Source of the DNA: Moringa oleifera
Taxonomy: Eukaryota > Streptophyta > Magnoliopsida > Brassicales > Moringaceae
Direction of reading: 5' to 3'
Length of the DNA: 64,000 nt
NCBI GenBank assembly: GCA_021397835.1
Contig: JAJFZO010000575.1
Span: 1,803,001-1,867,000, forward strand
Made by a program: the position numbers and the translations under genes. This document shows positions 25,001-36,508 of this stretch, in pieces. Numbering within the stretch: position 1 is the stretch's first letter; every line of letters starts with the position of its first letter. Below the pieces are notes generated by a model. It worked only from the letters and a program-made list of their open reading frames with translations. It did not search any database and had not been told where the DNA came from.

Positions 25001-28000
25001 AAGAAAAAAGGTAGATATGAACACTTCCTAAGAAACAGGCAAGCCCTTGTGCCTATTGCAACATGAACTCCTAGATACCAGATGCTTTGCCTTCTTCTTC
25101 TTCTTAGGTCTAGCTGTTGTTTCGGCACAGTCATATGGTAACTGCTTGTCAAAATCGCCAACTGATTCAACCTCCACACTTTTCTGAATAACAGATCCAG
25201 CATGCAAGGTACTCTGATCATCCTGAAAAGAATTAGTATCTCCACTAGAAGCATCCGTCTTTGCTGGTGCCTGTAGACTTCCAAGGACTCCCGCATTGAA
25301 AGGACTTACAACCCTCTGTCTAGAAGCAGTGCGTATGCGTTTTGTTGGAATAGAACCAACATTAAGATTACTAGCTGGCCTTTTTCCCATCAACATGGAT
25401 GGGTGAGAACCTGTTGTGTAGTTGCCATAAGACAAATCAGCACCAAGTTCATACGTTCTGGCAGTTTGCGACTTTATTAAGTTCTTTCGTTTCTTCTGGC
25501 TGTATTTTGATGACTTGCTACAATCAAAGGCTCCAGGCAAATAATAATTACTTGTTTCTCCTTCATCCTCATCATATGCACTCTCACTAAATCCAAACTC
25601 TGCATTTGAAAATGAATTTGTAAACAACACAAGGTAATCCACTGACGAAACCATCATGAACCAAAATAGGCTCAGTAGTACCTGCTGCAGCATCATACAT
25701 AGATGTCTCAACCTCCTCTTGCACACTACCTCCAGTTTTCTGGGAAAGAGAAAATAATCATCAGATGAAAAGCAAAAATGACCAAAAACAAGCAGTAATC
25801 AAGTTCAAGGGCATTGTTGGGAGAAAGAAAAAGCACTTCAAGAAATTTGCTGATCAATTTGAAGGAGAGACCTCAACAAGTCATCTAAAGTAGGCCAGAA
25901 AAGTCAAAGAATTCATCAGCATAACATAACTACCAACATTATCATCAGTAAATTTCATTCCCCAATGTCCCACTCCTAATATCCCACACATGTTTTTTTT
26001 GTTCCATGAAAAATGGTTAGCAAATAACAAAGATGCAAGAAAAAAGACCTTTACTTACATCACACTGTACCAGATGAGATTCAATAGATTTTCTGTATGC
26101 TTCCATTGCACCTGATGGAACTGCATAGAAAAGACTTTCCTGCAAAGTAAGTTTCCAGTAAGTAATGAATGCTGCAGCTGCATCCATGAACACGAGTAAA
26201 TACAATGCCAAAGTTCTCCTTAAAAAAAATGAATTAAAAAAAAAAAAACCAGCGGTTGAAGAAATGCATCTAAATCCTCTCACAATAACAAAAATCACTC
26301 CAGAGACTGATCAACAGAGAAACACAAAAGACAGCAGACAGTGACGAGACACACAGATATTTGAAAAAAAAAACATACAAAGAAGCTTGCCCTTACTTCT
26401 GTGAGGTGATCATCCCAAGATATATCCATAATGCCTGAATCAGATATCCTGTCAGGAGTTGCGGGTGCCTCAGCTTGAAGACGAGGAACGGGAGCACTAT
26501 TACATTTCAAAAATCTTACTGCATACTCCTTTAGGGTAAGCACACCATTATTTCTGGCGTACGGTGGCTCTAATTCTTTGTTTGTTTCCTGCTTATAAAT
26601 AAAAAATATATATTAATAATATTGTGAACCCCACAGTAAGGCAGACAGTTGATACATTCTCCAAAAAGGAAGATGAACAAAAGACAGCAAAACAACAAAA
26701 CCATAAAGATATACACAAGTACACCAAGCAGATGCAAAGCTGCAAAGAACGTCATGCAATTGAACCATACAGAAGGGCATCTCCTCCTAATTACAAAGAG
26801 AAATCCAACCATTTAATACCACCATAGGAAGACCGGTGGCTTTCAGCATCTTTAGATATACAATCAAAAAGAAAATCACCACCATTTGATTTATTGGACA
26901 GAGACAATATTAAATCATGCAAGAGAGGATCAACTATGGAAAGGAAACAAAACCAACATTAACGAATAAGTAGCAAACAAGAAAGAAAAAGAAAGAACGG
27001 AAGAAAGTAAGCAATAGATCCTCATCACCAAGACCATAAAGAAAAAATTCCCAGAATATAACCAACACCATGTAAACTTTCCAACCTTGTCCTTGGCAGC
27101 TTCAATTCCTTCAGCCAAATTATGTCGGCAGTCTTTTTGACCCACACCTGGATCTACACTGTTTAGAAGCACCTCCGCTGAATGCCAGAACTGCATGACA
27201 GCATCAGCCAGTGTAAAAGCTACTTTTTTTAGCTTCCAACACTGATTTTGTTCTTCAAATCTCAACCTAGAAGTAAAAGCAACTCGGTGACATATTTGAG
27301 CAGCAGCTGTCATTTTCCAAAGTCGCTCCTATAAGCACATAATAAAGAAACAAGAAAAAGATTAAATAGAGTTATAGGTCCATTACACGTAAAAGTAACT
27401 TTTATCTAGAAATTTACTTGTAAGATATATCCTGATAAATTAAAGAAATAGCAATTGTCCAGCAAGAATGGTGAAGTATGAATGAGAAACTTTGACTGCA
27501 CACTTTATCAACAGAGCCATACCTGCGCAAAATCATTGGCCAACCATGCCATTTCCTCTAGGACAAAATCCCAATGAGATTTCCGGTGACTCTCCAATGG
27601 TACCACACCAACAGATAACTCTGCAATCCGCTTCCGCTTTGCCTGTTTACTAAATTATGTCAGAAATTCAAAACTTCGTGAAGAAGGAGAAGAAGCTATT
27701 TCAATTCAAAAACATAAAAATTAAAAAAAGCTGAAGAAATAACCTCTATAATTCGTGCCTCTTCCAAAATAGAATCTTCATGAGCCTTATCTGCCAATTT
27801 CAAGGCATTACCTGAACCAAGTTGGGGATTAGCAACAGTAGCAGAATTTGTTCCTGACGAAGCACCACAAACACCAATATCCACAACGCCTTCTGGCTTG
27901 CCAGAAGAAGAGGTTTCTTTGTTGGTGTTGGAATCAGTACCCAAAATATCACTACCTTTTCCATCTGTTTCAGGCACACTCGGGTCAGTTTGTTGGACTA

Positions 28001-29703
28001 CCTTAGTGTCAGATGAATAATTCAACTCCTGCATGTCAGATTGATTCCTTTGAATTTGATCTTCTACTTTGAAAGCAGAGCCATTATCAGTGTGGTTTTC
28101 ATACACAAAACTTCTATCATCATCTATGATAGAATTCCCTTCAACAGCCTTAACCTCATTCTTTTCATTCACCCTTTCACCGCCAGTTAAATTCGGGGTC
28201 AGTTCTAGTTCTGTTTTCTCCATAGGAATTCCATTAGAATCAACATTTTTCAAATTAATACACACATCATTATCATTATTTACATCTACCGCCGGGCTGT
28301 TACGGGTGCAAGAGGACTCTGAATCTAATCCCTTTGTCCCAACAGCCGCACTACTACCATCATTGGGTAAGTTTCTTCTATCTCCTTTAGAGTCTCCAAA
28401 CCCATTCAGCTTACCTGAATTAATTTCATTCTCAGCTTTTGGGGCAACTTCACAAGGTGAGCATTCTGAACCAGCTGGAATTGGTTGTTCCTTTCCCCTA
28501 TCAAGATCAGGTTCCCCAGAAGCCATGTCAAAAGAATCTTGCAGAGCACCACCATGGGAAGTTTTGTTATTTTGGTTATTTGTCCAGCTTCTTGAAGCCA
28601 TAACATCCAACTTACCTTCAGATAGACCAACTTTCATCAGGCCAATAGCCTCTGCAGCCAGTACACCATCCAGCTCCATGTTCAACGGACTATCACAAGT
28701 TCCAATCTTCGGATTTATATCACCATTTGAAGTTCCAGGCTTCAGGTTAGAAACAGGTAAAGAAGATCCATGGCGAGTCTGAACAATATCTGTTGAACTT
28801 GATCGAGGAGCATCACGATTTATCCTGGACCTGTTCCTACGTGCATATGGACGAACAATGGCAGAATCTTCTGATTCCTTTGCAGTTTGAGTACCGTCCA
28901 TCTGAGAAGAGTGTTCGGATTGAACAACTCTAGATCTCTTACTAGAGTGTTTGGAGTTTCTTTCACCTTCAAGCAGCTCATTTTCCCCATCAAAAAGCAA
29001 GAGATTATCAGCACTATTGGGTTCGCAAACTGTAGGAACACCAGGTCTACCACTACTCTCTACAGAATCACCAGGAGGTGAGGCAGTCAGGGCAAAACTA
29101 CCTTTTGCTTCACTGTGATAACAACAAGAGATAGGAAACATTACCTAGTCCATCAAATATAATCTACATATATAAACCACAAAAACACAACAGCAAAAAG
29201 AATATACCTGGTTACAAAATGTTCTGGTTGCTGATCAGTGAGGGAAGTAGACTGGACACTAAGTGAAGCTGTGTTACCAAATTTGAAATCCAAAGGATTA
29301 CCACCCTGCAAGTATAGAAAATTTATAGTGAACAATTCACAAAAAAAGATTAAAGTAGTGAGAGGGAGATAAAATTTGCATACTTTCTCTAGAAAGTCTA
29401 ATTCTCTTCTCCTTTCCTCCCGGACATCATACTCTTGCCTGTCAACAATAAGCAGGGGAAAAGCACATCATATTTTCATTAGCCAACAGAATATGGCCTT
29501 GATCTACTTACGCGAGAGTAGAATAACAGGAAAAAAGGAAATGAAGGAAGGTTACATCACCTTAACTCTGCCTGAGCCTTCTCGATTGCTGCTCGGCGTG
29601 GAGAGGTTTTGACACCAACACCTACTCCACCATCAACAACTCCTCCCATGGAATCAACCTCAGCATTTACTAGGACAGCAGAGCCAGAACCACATCCATG
29701 CAT
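19246..29703 (-). CDS. EAF1B: EAF1-type scaffold of the NuA4 histone acetyltransferase complex (HSA + SANT + Gln-rich)
   Basis: Twenty-one coding exons, 5'-to-3' on minus: 29703-29561, 29438-29384, 29305-29208, 29112-27744, 27642-27523, 27328-27086, 26588-26397, 26139-26059, 25739-25682, 25599-25079, 24961-24908, 24494-24437, 24336-24140, 24039-23986, 23884-23804, 23582-23445, 23313-23197, 22535-22435, 22347-22132, 21773-21404 and 20952-19246. They sum to an in-frame 1990-aa protein, near the usual plant EAF1 length. The N-terminus (MHGCGSGSAVLVNAE, then KTSPRRAAIEKAQAELR) is diagnostic. An HSA domain (about 565-650; HWDFVLEEMAWLANDF) docks actin-related proteins, and a SANT/Myb-like domain (about 1070-1130; SPWSLFEDQALVVLVHDMG) follows after basic KKKKKAKH and RGRKAKALK segments. 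The last exon (about 1422-1990) is Gln-rich with CAG/CAA runs. In Arabidopsis, EAF1 scaffolds NuA4 for H4/H2A.Z acetylation and flowering control. EAF1A and EAF1B are tandem there; only one copy is visible here. Confidence 0.93.
20575..20645 (-). repeat. CAG/CAA-coded polyglutamine tract in the EAF1 C-terminus
   Basis: In frame in the last EAF1 exon, CAG and CAA codons give a run of eight Gln, a Pro, then further Gln. Smaller Gln clusters recur at about 20310-20345 and 19310-19430. Mixed CAG/CAA use should limit slippage. Such tracts vary in length between alleles in many plant regulators. Confidence 0.8.
21995..22020. repeat. (GA)13 microsatellite in an EAF1 intron
   Basis: A perfect GA dinucleotide run of 26 nt within the intron between 21773 and 22132, followed by a short imperfect extension. 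It is a likely polymorphic marker with no evident function. Confidence 0.95.
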
Positions 29704-29760
29704 CCTATCTTAACACCTACAAGCTCGTTGTTCCCATGAATTCAAAAATCCATCAAACTC

Positions 29761-31689
29761 CTAAAAGTAGAAGATAAACTCATGAGAATTTTGAGGGTAA
29801 ACCCTAGACCAAATATGTTTAAGCAATGAGAATTTAAAGCATCATTGATCAAGTTCTTCCCCATGGTATGTTGAAAAACAGTCAGCCTCCATGCACAATA
29901 CATTCTCTTCATCTGAAAGAAGATTAAACCTAGCACAAGTTGACATGGCCGGATAAAAAGAAAAACAACAATGATAATTTCATTTTCAAAGTCATGCAAC
30001 ATTAAAATTTTCTTAAACACAATGATCGCCATCACCCAATCATTTATCACTCAATAAACAGGTCATGCATTTGCTTCTCTATATTACGCAGACAAAGAAA
30101 TGAGCCAATGTTCAGAAATGGACAACATTGCAGAGCCATAAATATGAGTTTCTGTCTCCTTGAGCGTTCCCCCTGACTTATAATTGTCTATGAGGTCCAA
30201 GGTATAACCAGGGTAAACAGTAGAAGTCAGTGCCATCAAAACGGGATGCAGGCTTACATGAAATGAATGTATACACCTGAATTATAGATAATCCGAATGA
30301 CCACCTTGCGTGAACCAGTATACCTCAGGTACATGTCATTTATAGCACATAAAAGCAAGCAGTTCACCAGCTTCTAATCCTAAGTTCACACAGCCCCAAG
30401 AACGTGTGCCGCAGCTCCTGAATTACTCATTCAGAAAGGAAAAGCATAGAATGAGCATTCTTTGAAAAAGGAAAAAGATAAACGTGAACATTTAAGTCTA
30501 TCGCGTTACTCGCAGAAGACACTCCCTGCATATCCAATATCACACAAACGATCACTGAATTCTTAGCACACGCAACAGAATGAAATATAAATGATAATCC
30601 GCCACGAGCAAATGTGCTGAGAGATACATGCAGAATTGACACACCAGATACATAGATGGCCTCTGCAGCTTCTCTTCTAATAAGTATAGATGACGGTGTT
30701 TTAAGTTACCTTGATGCATGCAACAAAAAGAAAACAGAAAATTCAATTTGAAGGCAATGCAATTACTATTTTCTTTTATTCCTTGGAAGAAGTTACAGCC
30801 ATTGAAAAAAAAAAAAGAAACAAGTCATGGTTGCTACAAAATTGAAACAAGTGTTCACATTGAATCAAGCACAAAGTTGATAAATATGTCTGCTTATTCA
30901 GCAAGATTAGTCCTATGAATTGAACTTTTCACATCCCACTTTTCCCTCTCTTCTGCACAAACGGTTTCACTAAAGAAGGTATAATACATTATAATCCCTA
31001 TCGTAGTGACCTTCAACTTCGAAACCACTAGTCATTGACCACAATCATATGATATCAAATGGAATTCTGCAGCTGGAACACTGCATTATGTCCATGGCAA
31101 ACCTCATAAATTAGTGTCAAACATGCAACATATGCATTCATTTAACACCCAACCAAATGCTGGCACAAAGGACAGCAGCAGGTCGGAGAAGTTAAAAGTT
31201 AACCAAAGGAAATGTGTCATGGATTATAAATGCAAGCACCCAGACAATATAAATATTAGTGCCTAATAATTGCACCAGTGATAATCAAAATTTAATACCA
31301 TTTATGGACCTATACAATCAAAAAAAAACAAATGTGATATGCTTACAAGGAACAAATTCTCTTCATCTTCTCTCATGGACACTTCCAGAAAACCTACTGG
31401 AAGTTTAAAAAGACTAGCTGAGCAATTGAACACACAACCCTTTAAGTTTCTCAATATTTCATTTCATTTTAATCTAAATATATATGAAGAACACAATTTG
31501 CCGCGCAAATCCCCAAGCATTCGATTAAAATGCGTAACAAAATCACAACACAAACAATTTCGTATCCGTTAAGTCCCAAACCTAACCCTAAACGCATACA
31601 ATGACCCCATGTTGCACGAAATTCAAGCATTGCTCCACTTCTAGGGTTTCGAAAAACGCGCAGAAAATTGAAATTAAGCCAAAAAGTAC
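29761..31689 (-). other. Long 5'UTR intron of EAF1
   Basis: On the minus strand a leader exon ends at 31690 (TTCAG|GTACTT), and the next exon begins at 29760 after CTACTTTTAG, 57 nt before the EAF1 start codon. The 1.93-kb intron is AT-rich with no recognisable gene or transposon. Large first introns in the leader often raise plant gene expression. Boundaries come from splice consensus. Confidence 0.55.
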
Positions 31690-31776
31690 CTGAATTAAAA
31701 CTAGAGCCACGAAATTGGGAGCTATGGCACAACACTGAAGCACCTGACAAACCAGTTTTCTCTCTCCTAGGGTTTT
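31585..31776 (-). promoter_or_regulatory. Telo-box motifs (AAACCCTA type) around the EAF1 leader exon
   Basis: Telomere-like boxes occur at 31585-31592 (ACCCTAAA on plus), 31641-31649 (CTAGGGTTT) and 31767-31776 (CTAGGGTTTT). In plants these motifs are enriched near the start of genes for the translation and replication machinery and can recruit TRB factors. Function here is inferred from motif and position. Confidence 0.4.
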
Positions 31777-31806
31777 GAATAAACGAACAGCCCAAACGTG
31801 CCCCAA

Positions 31807-31863
31807 TCAGAACAACACCAACCTAGCCCTAGAACCCGAACCCTCGCGGGAAATGGCAGCCAT
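31807..31863 (-). other. Upstream ORF in the EAF1 leader (18 codons plus stop)
   Basis: The leader exon carries an ATG at 31863 (context GTTCATGG) opening an 18-codon ORF that ends in TGA at 31807-31809, well before the main start at 29703. It would be the first AUG met by scanning ribosomes if transcription starts upstream of about 31900, and could lower translation. Confidence 0.4.
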
Positions 31864-33460
31864 GAACGCGTCCGTCGAATCTCTCTCCCCACAATTCCTC
31901 TCTGAAATTTTGTTTTCAATTTCTCGGCTCTCCCTCTCTAAAAATTTTTTGCATTGTTTTAATTTTTAATTTTTTGGTATTCTCCCTTCGAGGGCACTAT
32001 GCGAAGAATTCTCTCTCGCTCTCGTCTCTCCCCCTCCCTTCTGAGTAGTGGGCTTGGGTTCACATGAAGAAGAAGACGACCAAGAGGCCTTTTTCCTTTT
32101 GGTCTGTTTTGGGCTTTTTATCATTTACTGCTCATTGTTTGTCATTTTGATGTTTTAATTCCTTCTCTTTTGCTAGCTTTGCTTCGATGAAGGGAAATGC
32201 AGATGAAGTTGTCATAAAACCTAAGACAAATTCCTTAAACTTTTAAACCTCTATAGCATTAAAAATTCAAATTTATCAAAAGAGAAAACGAAAAGAACTC
32301 ATTACAACTAATCCACACAAAGATCCAATTCTTTTTACGATCTTCAATGAAACACATTTATATTTTTAAAAAATAATTAAAAATAAAACAAAACACAAAA
32401 ATCGCAAACGATCAAATGTCAATGAAAAAAAAAAGTTAAAATATCAACATGATAATGTAATAATTAAAAAAAAAAACTCGTGATACATTGATATCATATA
32501 AATAACATTTTATTAAAAAATTAAAAATAAGCAACTATATTTGTATTAACAATAAATAATATTTTATTTATCAAAACAAATCAAACGTTATCAAGCTAAT
32601 TTAACTGTTGAAATACATGTAAATCACATTGCGATATCTTCATTCAGTTTGTTTTGTACATTCTCTTTCTTTCAAATATCATTTAAAAATATCTTAATTT
32701 TAATTTAAATAATATCAAATAATAAGTAAATAATTTTAAATTATACGATCTTTATATTTTGCAATACTGTTTTAAAAATAGTAAAATATATCTTAATCAA
32801 AAAATTTCGTTTGATTTCATATTACATTGTTGTGGAGAGTTATTACGTATCATCATAATCTATTTCTCGTTGAATATATCAAATATTTTATTTTATATTT
32901 GATGATTTGAAATATTATTTTAAAATATAAATTATAAATTATAAATTATAAATTATATAATATATTAAAATTTAAATAAAAATTTTATAAAACTTTAATA
33001 TTTACTCAAATTATGAATCAAACTCTTATATTTAAAAAAATAATAAACAAAACTTCGATCTATCAATTTGATCCAAATTGAGCTTTAACTCAAATAATTA
33101 TGAAAAATTAAATATTTTTTCATTATTAAAATCTCAAAAAATGATTGAAATAATTTTTTACTATATTTTGTATCAAATCATCAAATTTAAATAATTTTTA
33201 ATATAAAACCTATATTTTATGAATTTTTCAAAAATTTAACCGCATAAATTTTAAGAAGATATATTTTAGTATTTAAAAAATTTTTAAACTTTTTATAATG
33301 GTTGTTTAATTTTTTTTTACATTTGTAAAAAATATTAATCAAAATTTATTATACAAAAATTGTAATTTTAGTATCTTCAATTTTTTTTGACAAATTTTAA
33401 TTTATTTATTTATTTTTATTAATACTTATTAATTTATTTTAAAATTTACTTATAATACAA

Positions 33461-33798
33461 AAATTAAATAACAAATATTTAATGGGTAAAGTATTTAATT
33501 ATTAATTAATTTATTAAATCTCATAAAATATATTTATGGGTATAATTAAAATGAAGAATTTTAATATATTCGAGTAATACATAAATAACAGCAATCCAAC
33601 TTTAAATATATAGTAAAATTAATTATTTAAAAATTAAATAACAAATATTTAATGGGTAAGTATTTAATTATTAATTAATTTATTAAATATCATAAATATA
33701 TTTATAGGAATAATTAAAATGAAGAATTTTAATATGTTCGAGTAATGCATAAATAACAGCAATCCAACTTTAAATATATAGTAAAATTAATTATTTAA
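33461..33798. repeat. Tandem duplication with 170-bp period in AT-rich DNA
   Basis: Two consecutive copies, 33461-33630 and 33631-33798, share the landmarks ACAAATATTTAATGGGTAA and AACAGCAATCCAACTTTAAA. They differ by a handful of substitutions and two single-base deletions, so the duplication is fairly recent. No terminal inverted repeats or coding content were seen. Confidence 0.92.
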
Positions 33799-36104
33799 AT
33801 ATATTTTAAACGAATTTAATATGTATATCTAAACTGACTTGAATTCAAAAATTTTTAAATGGACAAATATGCTATATGTTATTATCCTACTTGAATCATA
33901 TTGGATTATACAATTTATTGCAGTTTTTTATTTGCATACTTATTGTGTATTATGATTATATCATGCTCACTTAAAATTTGGACATATGACTAATTTAAAT
34001 AATTTGAGTTTAAATTTTAATATTTATATATAACAAAAAATAAATTTTAAGTGTATTATCATGTTAAAAATTAAGTATTAACAATATTATTATTATTATT
34101 TTATTAGAATATAATTTATAGTAATTAGATTTTTAAATTCGTTTACAGGTATTCTTTTGCATGATAAAATATTTTCACAATAAATAAACTCATATTTTAT
34201 TAAAAAATAATTCACATTGAATTATGTTGTTTATATTTCAATTTGATTGATGCCATAATTTCTTAATTAAAATAAGATAAATATAAAAATTATTAAAAAA
34301 ATGCCATTCAAAATGAATAAGAAAAATAAAAAATTGGCTATTTTATATGCATAGCAAAGAAAAAGTATAATTGAATTTTTTCTCCCTTTAGATACTTAAA
34401 AAATTAACATATGTTTATATTTTGTAGTCACATTTAATAATATATAATATTACAAATATTTTTTTAAAAAAAATGAGAATCCTATTCTGCTAACCTTATA
34501 ATTACAATCAGCCATTTTTCCATCTTCATAAATAAACATACGGAAAAAAGTTAAGGCATTCATTTATATTCGATGGTGAGTATTTTAAAACTAAAAATAT
34601 CATTAAATCAAATTGAGCCTTTAGATTATTATCAATTTTAAATTCTCTAATTTTACAATCAAATCTATTATTAAATTAAATTTTAAAATTATAAAAAATA
34701 TTTAGCATTAATATATTTTAAATTTTATAAAATATATAAACTCCACATCAACAATTTGTAAACCTAATATATAGGCCTTAAGACTGCTCTAAATGATTTT
34801 ACTTATATATTATATACACATATACATATATATATATATAATCAACATCATTAATCAAACAACTTAGCATTTCTCGTTCATAATAAGTTAATCTTTGCTC
34901 ATCCATCCATTATCGAGTTCACAAACAAAAAATGGATAGGATAAATAGGGACGCATGCTCCAGTGAATTCTAAATGATTCGGGGGTTTTAAGATATTAAG
35001 ATTTTTAAGTTGATGAACTAAGAACGTAACACTCAATCTTTGGGAAGCAAAAGAGTAATTGAATTAATAGCCTGCTAAGTTGATAGGAATGGAACACTTA
35101 CAAACACAAACATTCAGGGTCCTTGGCCAACCATCTGAAAATAAACTGAGTTTGGTGCCCTTTTTGCTGATAAGGCCACCTGCAGGTAACTGAAGCAGCA
35201 GATTTGAAGAGCTGACTGCTGCTATTATTCCACAATAAAAATGGCTCTAACAGCACAGCAGCTAGATGTCAAACATTTGAAATCTCAGCTCTTCGTCTGG
35301 AACCAAAAGTTGTCTCTCATCTGGAAGTAGAAGCTTTTAAAACAATGATTCCAATTTAATTTTTTGCAGCTCCTCAAGCCAAGTTGTCTGCAGGAAGGAA
35401 TCTGGTTCAAGATCGAAGGAAGCTAGATGCCGTATCTGCTTCACATCCAAGATCTTTCCACACACCTACTTCCACCTTTCTACAGAACAGACAAGCCCTG
35501 GATCTTTACACCTGGTCACTGTTTAGCAGTTCTGTTCTTTTGCAGCTCAGCCAAGTTCATCAATGAGATGCTTTCCAATGCAAGAGGTGGTTCAGCAGGA
35601 ACAATGACCAGCAAAAACTGAATATTCCAACAGCCAGCAATCTCACTTTCTTTCTCTACACACATATGTATGTATTTATCTAGGTAGATATTTCTGGATA
35701 TTTGTTCATTACCCAACATTCTTTTCATCTAAAGTAATATCACAGGAAGGGAAGTATCTGCATAATATTAAGTTGCCGAGTAATGTGCATATAAGCTCTG
35801 GAAATATGTAACTTCTAGATACATGTAGGCACCAAATACTTGCACTACCTTCACCTTCCTTCTTTAACATCTATTTTGGAGATATCAATAGATTAGGTCA
35901 ACCAAACCAGTTGAATAGAGGTACCAAGATCCTAAAAGGAGATGATGAATAATATGATCTTTCTTTCATGCTTTTTCCCTTTCATGATCATCTTGTTTCA
36001 TTCTTTGAAAATAATTAGAAATGTTATTGGTTTATCTGATTCTTCAACTGGGAAAAGAAACTACAGAGATCTATACTCTTCAACATCAAGATACTTGCTT
36101 CCTT

Positions 36105-36129
36105 CCCCCCCCCCCCCCCCCCCCCCCCC
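36105..36129. repeat. Poly-C homopolymer, 25 C
   Basis: An uninterrupted run of 25 cytosines, preceded by CCTT, in the unassigned interval downstream of the PPR gene. It is equivalent to poly-G on the other strand, like the run at 1905-1937. The apparent length may be affected by sequencing. Confidence 0.95.
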
Positions 36130-36508
36130 TTAATCAGGGTTGCATGAGAACAGTTAATTACTGTGCAACAGGCTCAACACCCTGGAGACAAGAATGGAGA
36201 TGCAATACCTCATCAACAGAAGTGCATCTCTTTGGTTAGTTCTCAGATCATGAAATGGAATTCAGTAAACAATTCCTTGAGTTGGAAATAAGAATGAAAA
36301 TCTAAGGTATGTTATTCCTTCCAGATCAAAATATAGATGCATGGTTATTTAATTAACCCTAGAAAGTTAATTAAAAGTGTTACTCCATCCTTCCTTTCAC
36401 CATTTCATTCACCGGTTAATATAAATATAAAAAATGAAAACAAAAAGATATTGGCAAAATAAAAGATGTACATTTAGACTGAGGAATGTATAACCTGGAG
36501 AGTTTGTG

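Larger units (their letters stand above)
32000..36480. other. Gene-poor interval upstream of EAF1; AT-rich to about 34.9 kb
   Basis: From about 32150 to 34860 the sequence is extremely AT-rich with no coding potential; it holds an (AAATTAT)4 run near 32929-32955 and a 170-bp tandem duplication. From 34870 to 36480 composition becomes balanced (short ORFs of 60-72 codons only), which might mark an unassigned transcript or old exon remnants. I found no protein family there. Confidence 0.5.

Noticed and set aside
28069..28782. 237-codon plus-strand ORF opposite EAF1 exon 4
   Set aside because: It is a shadow of the large EAF1 exon, whose minus-strand reading continues in frame through flanking exons.
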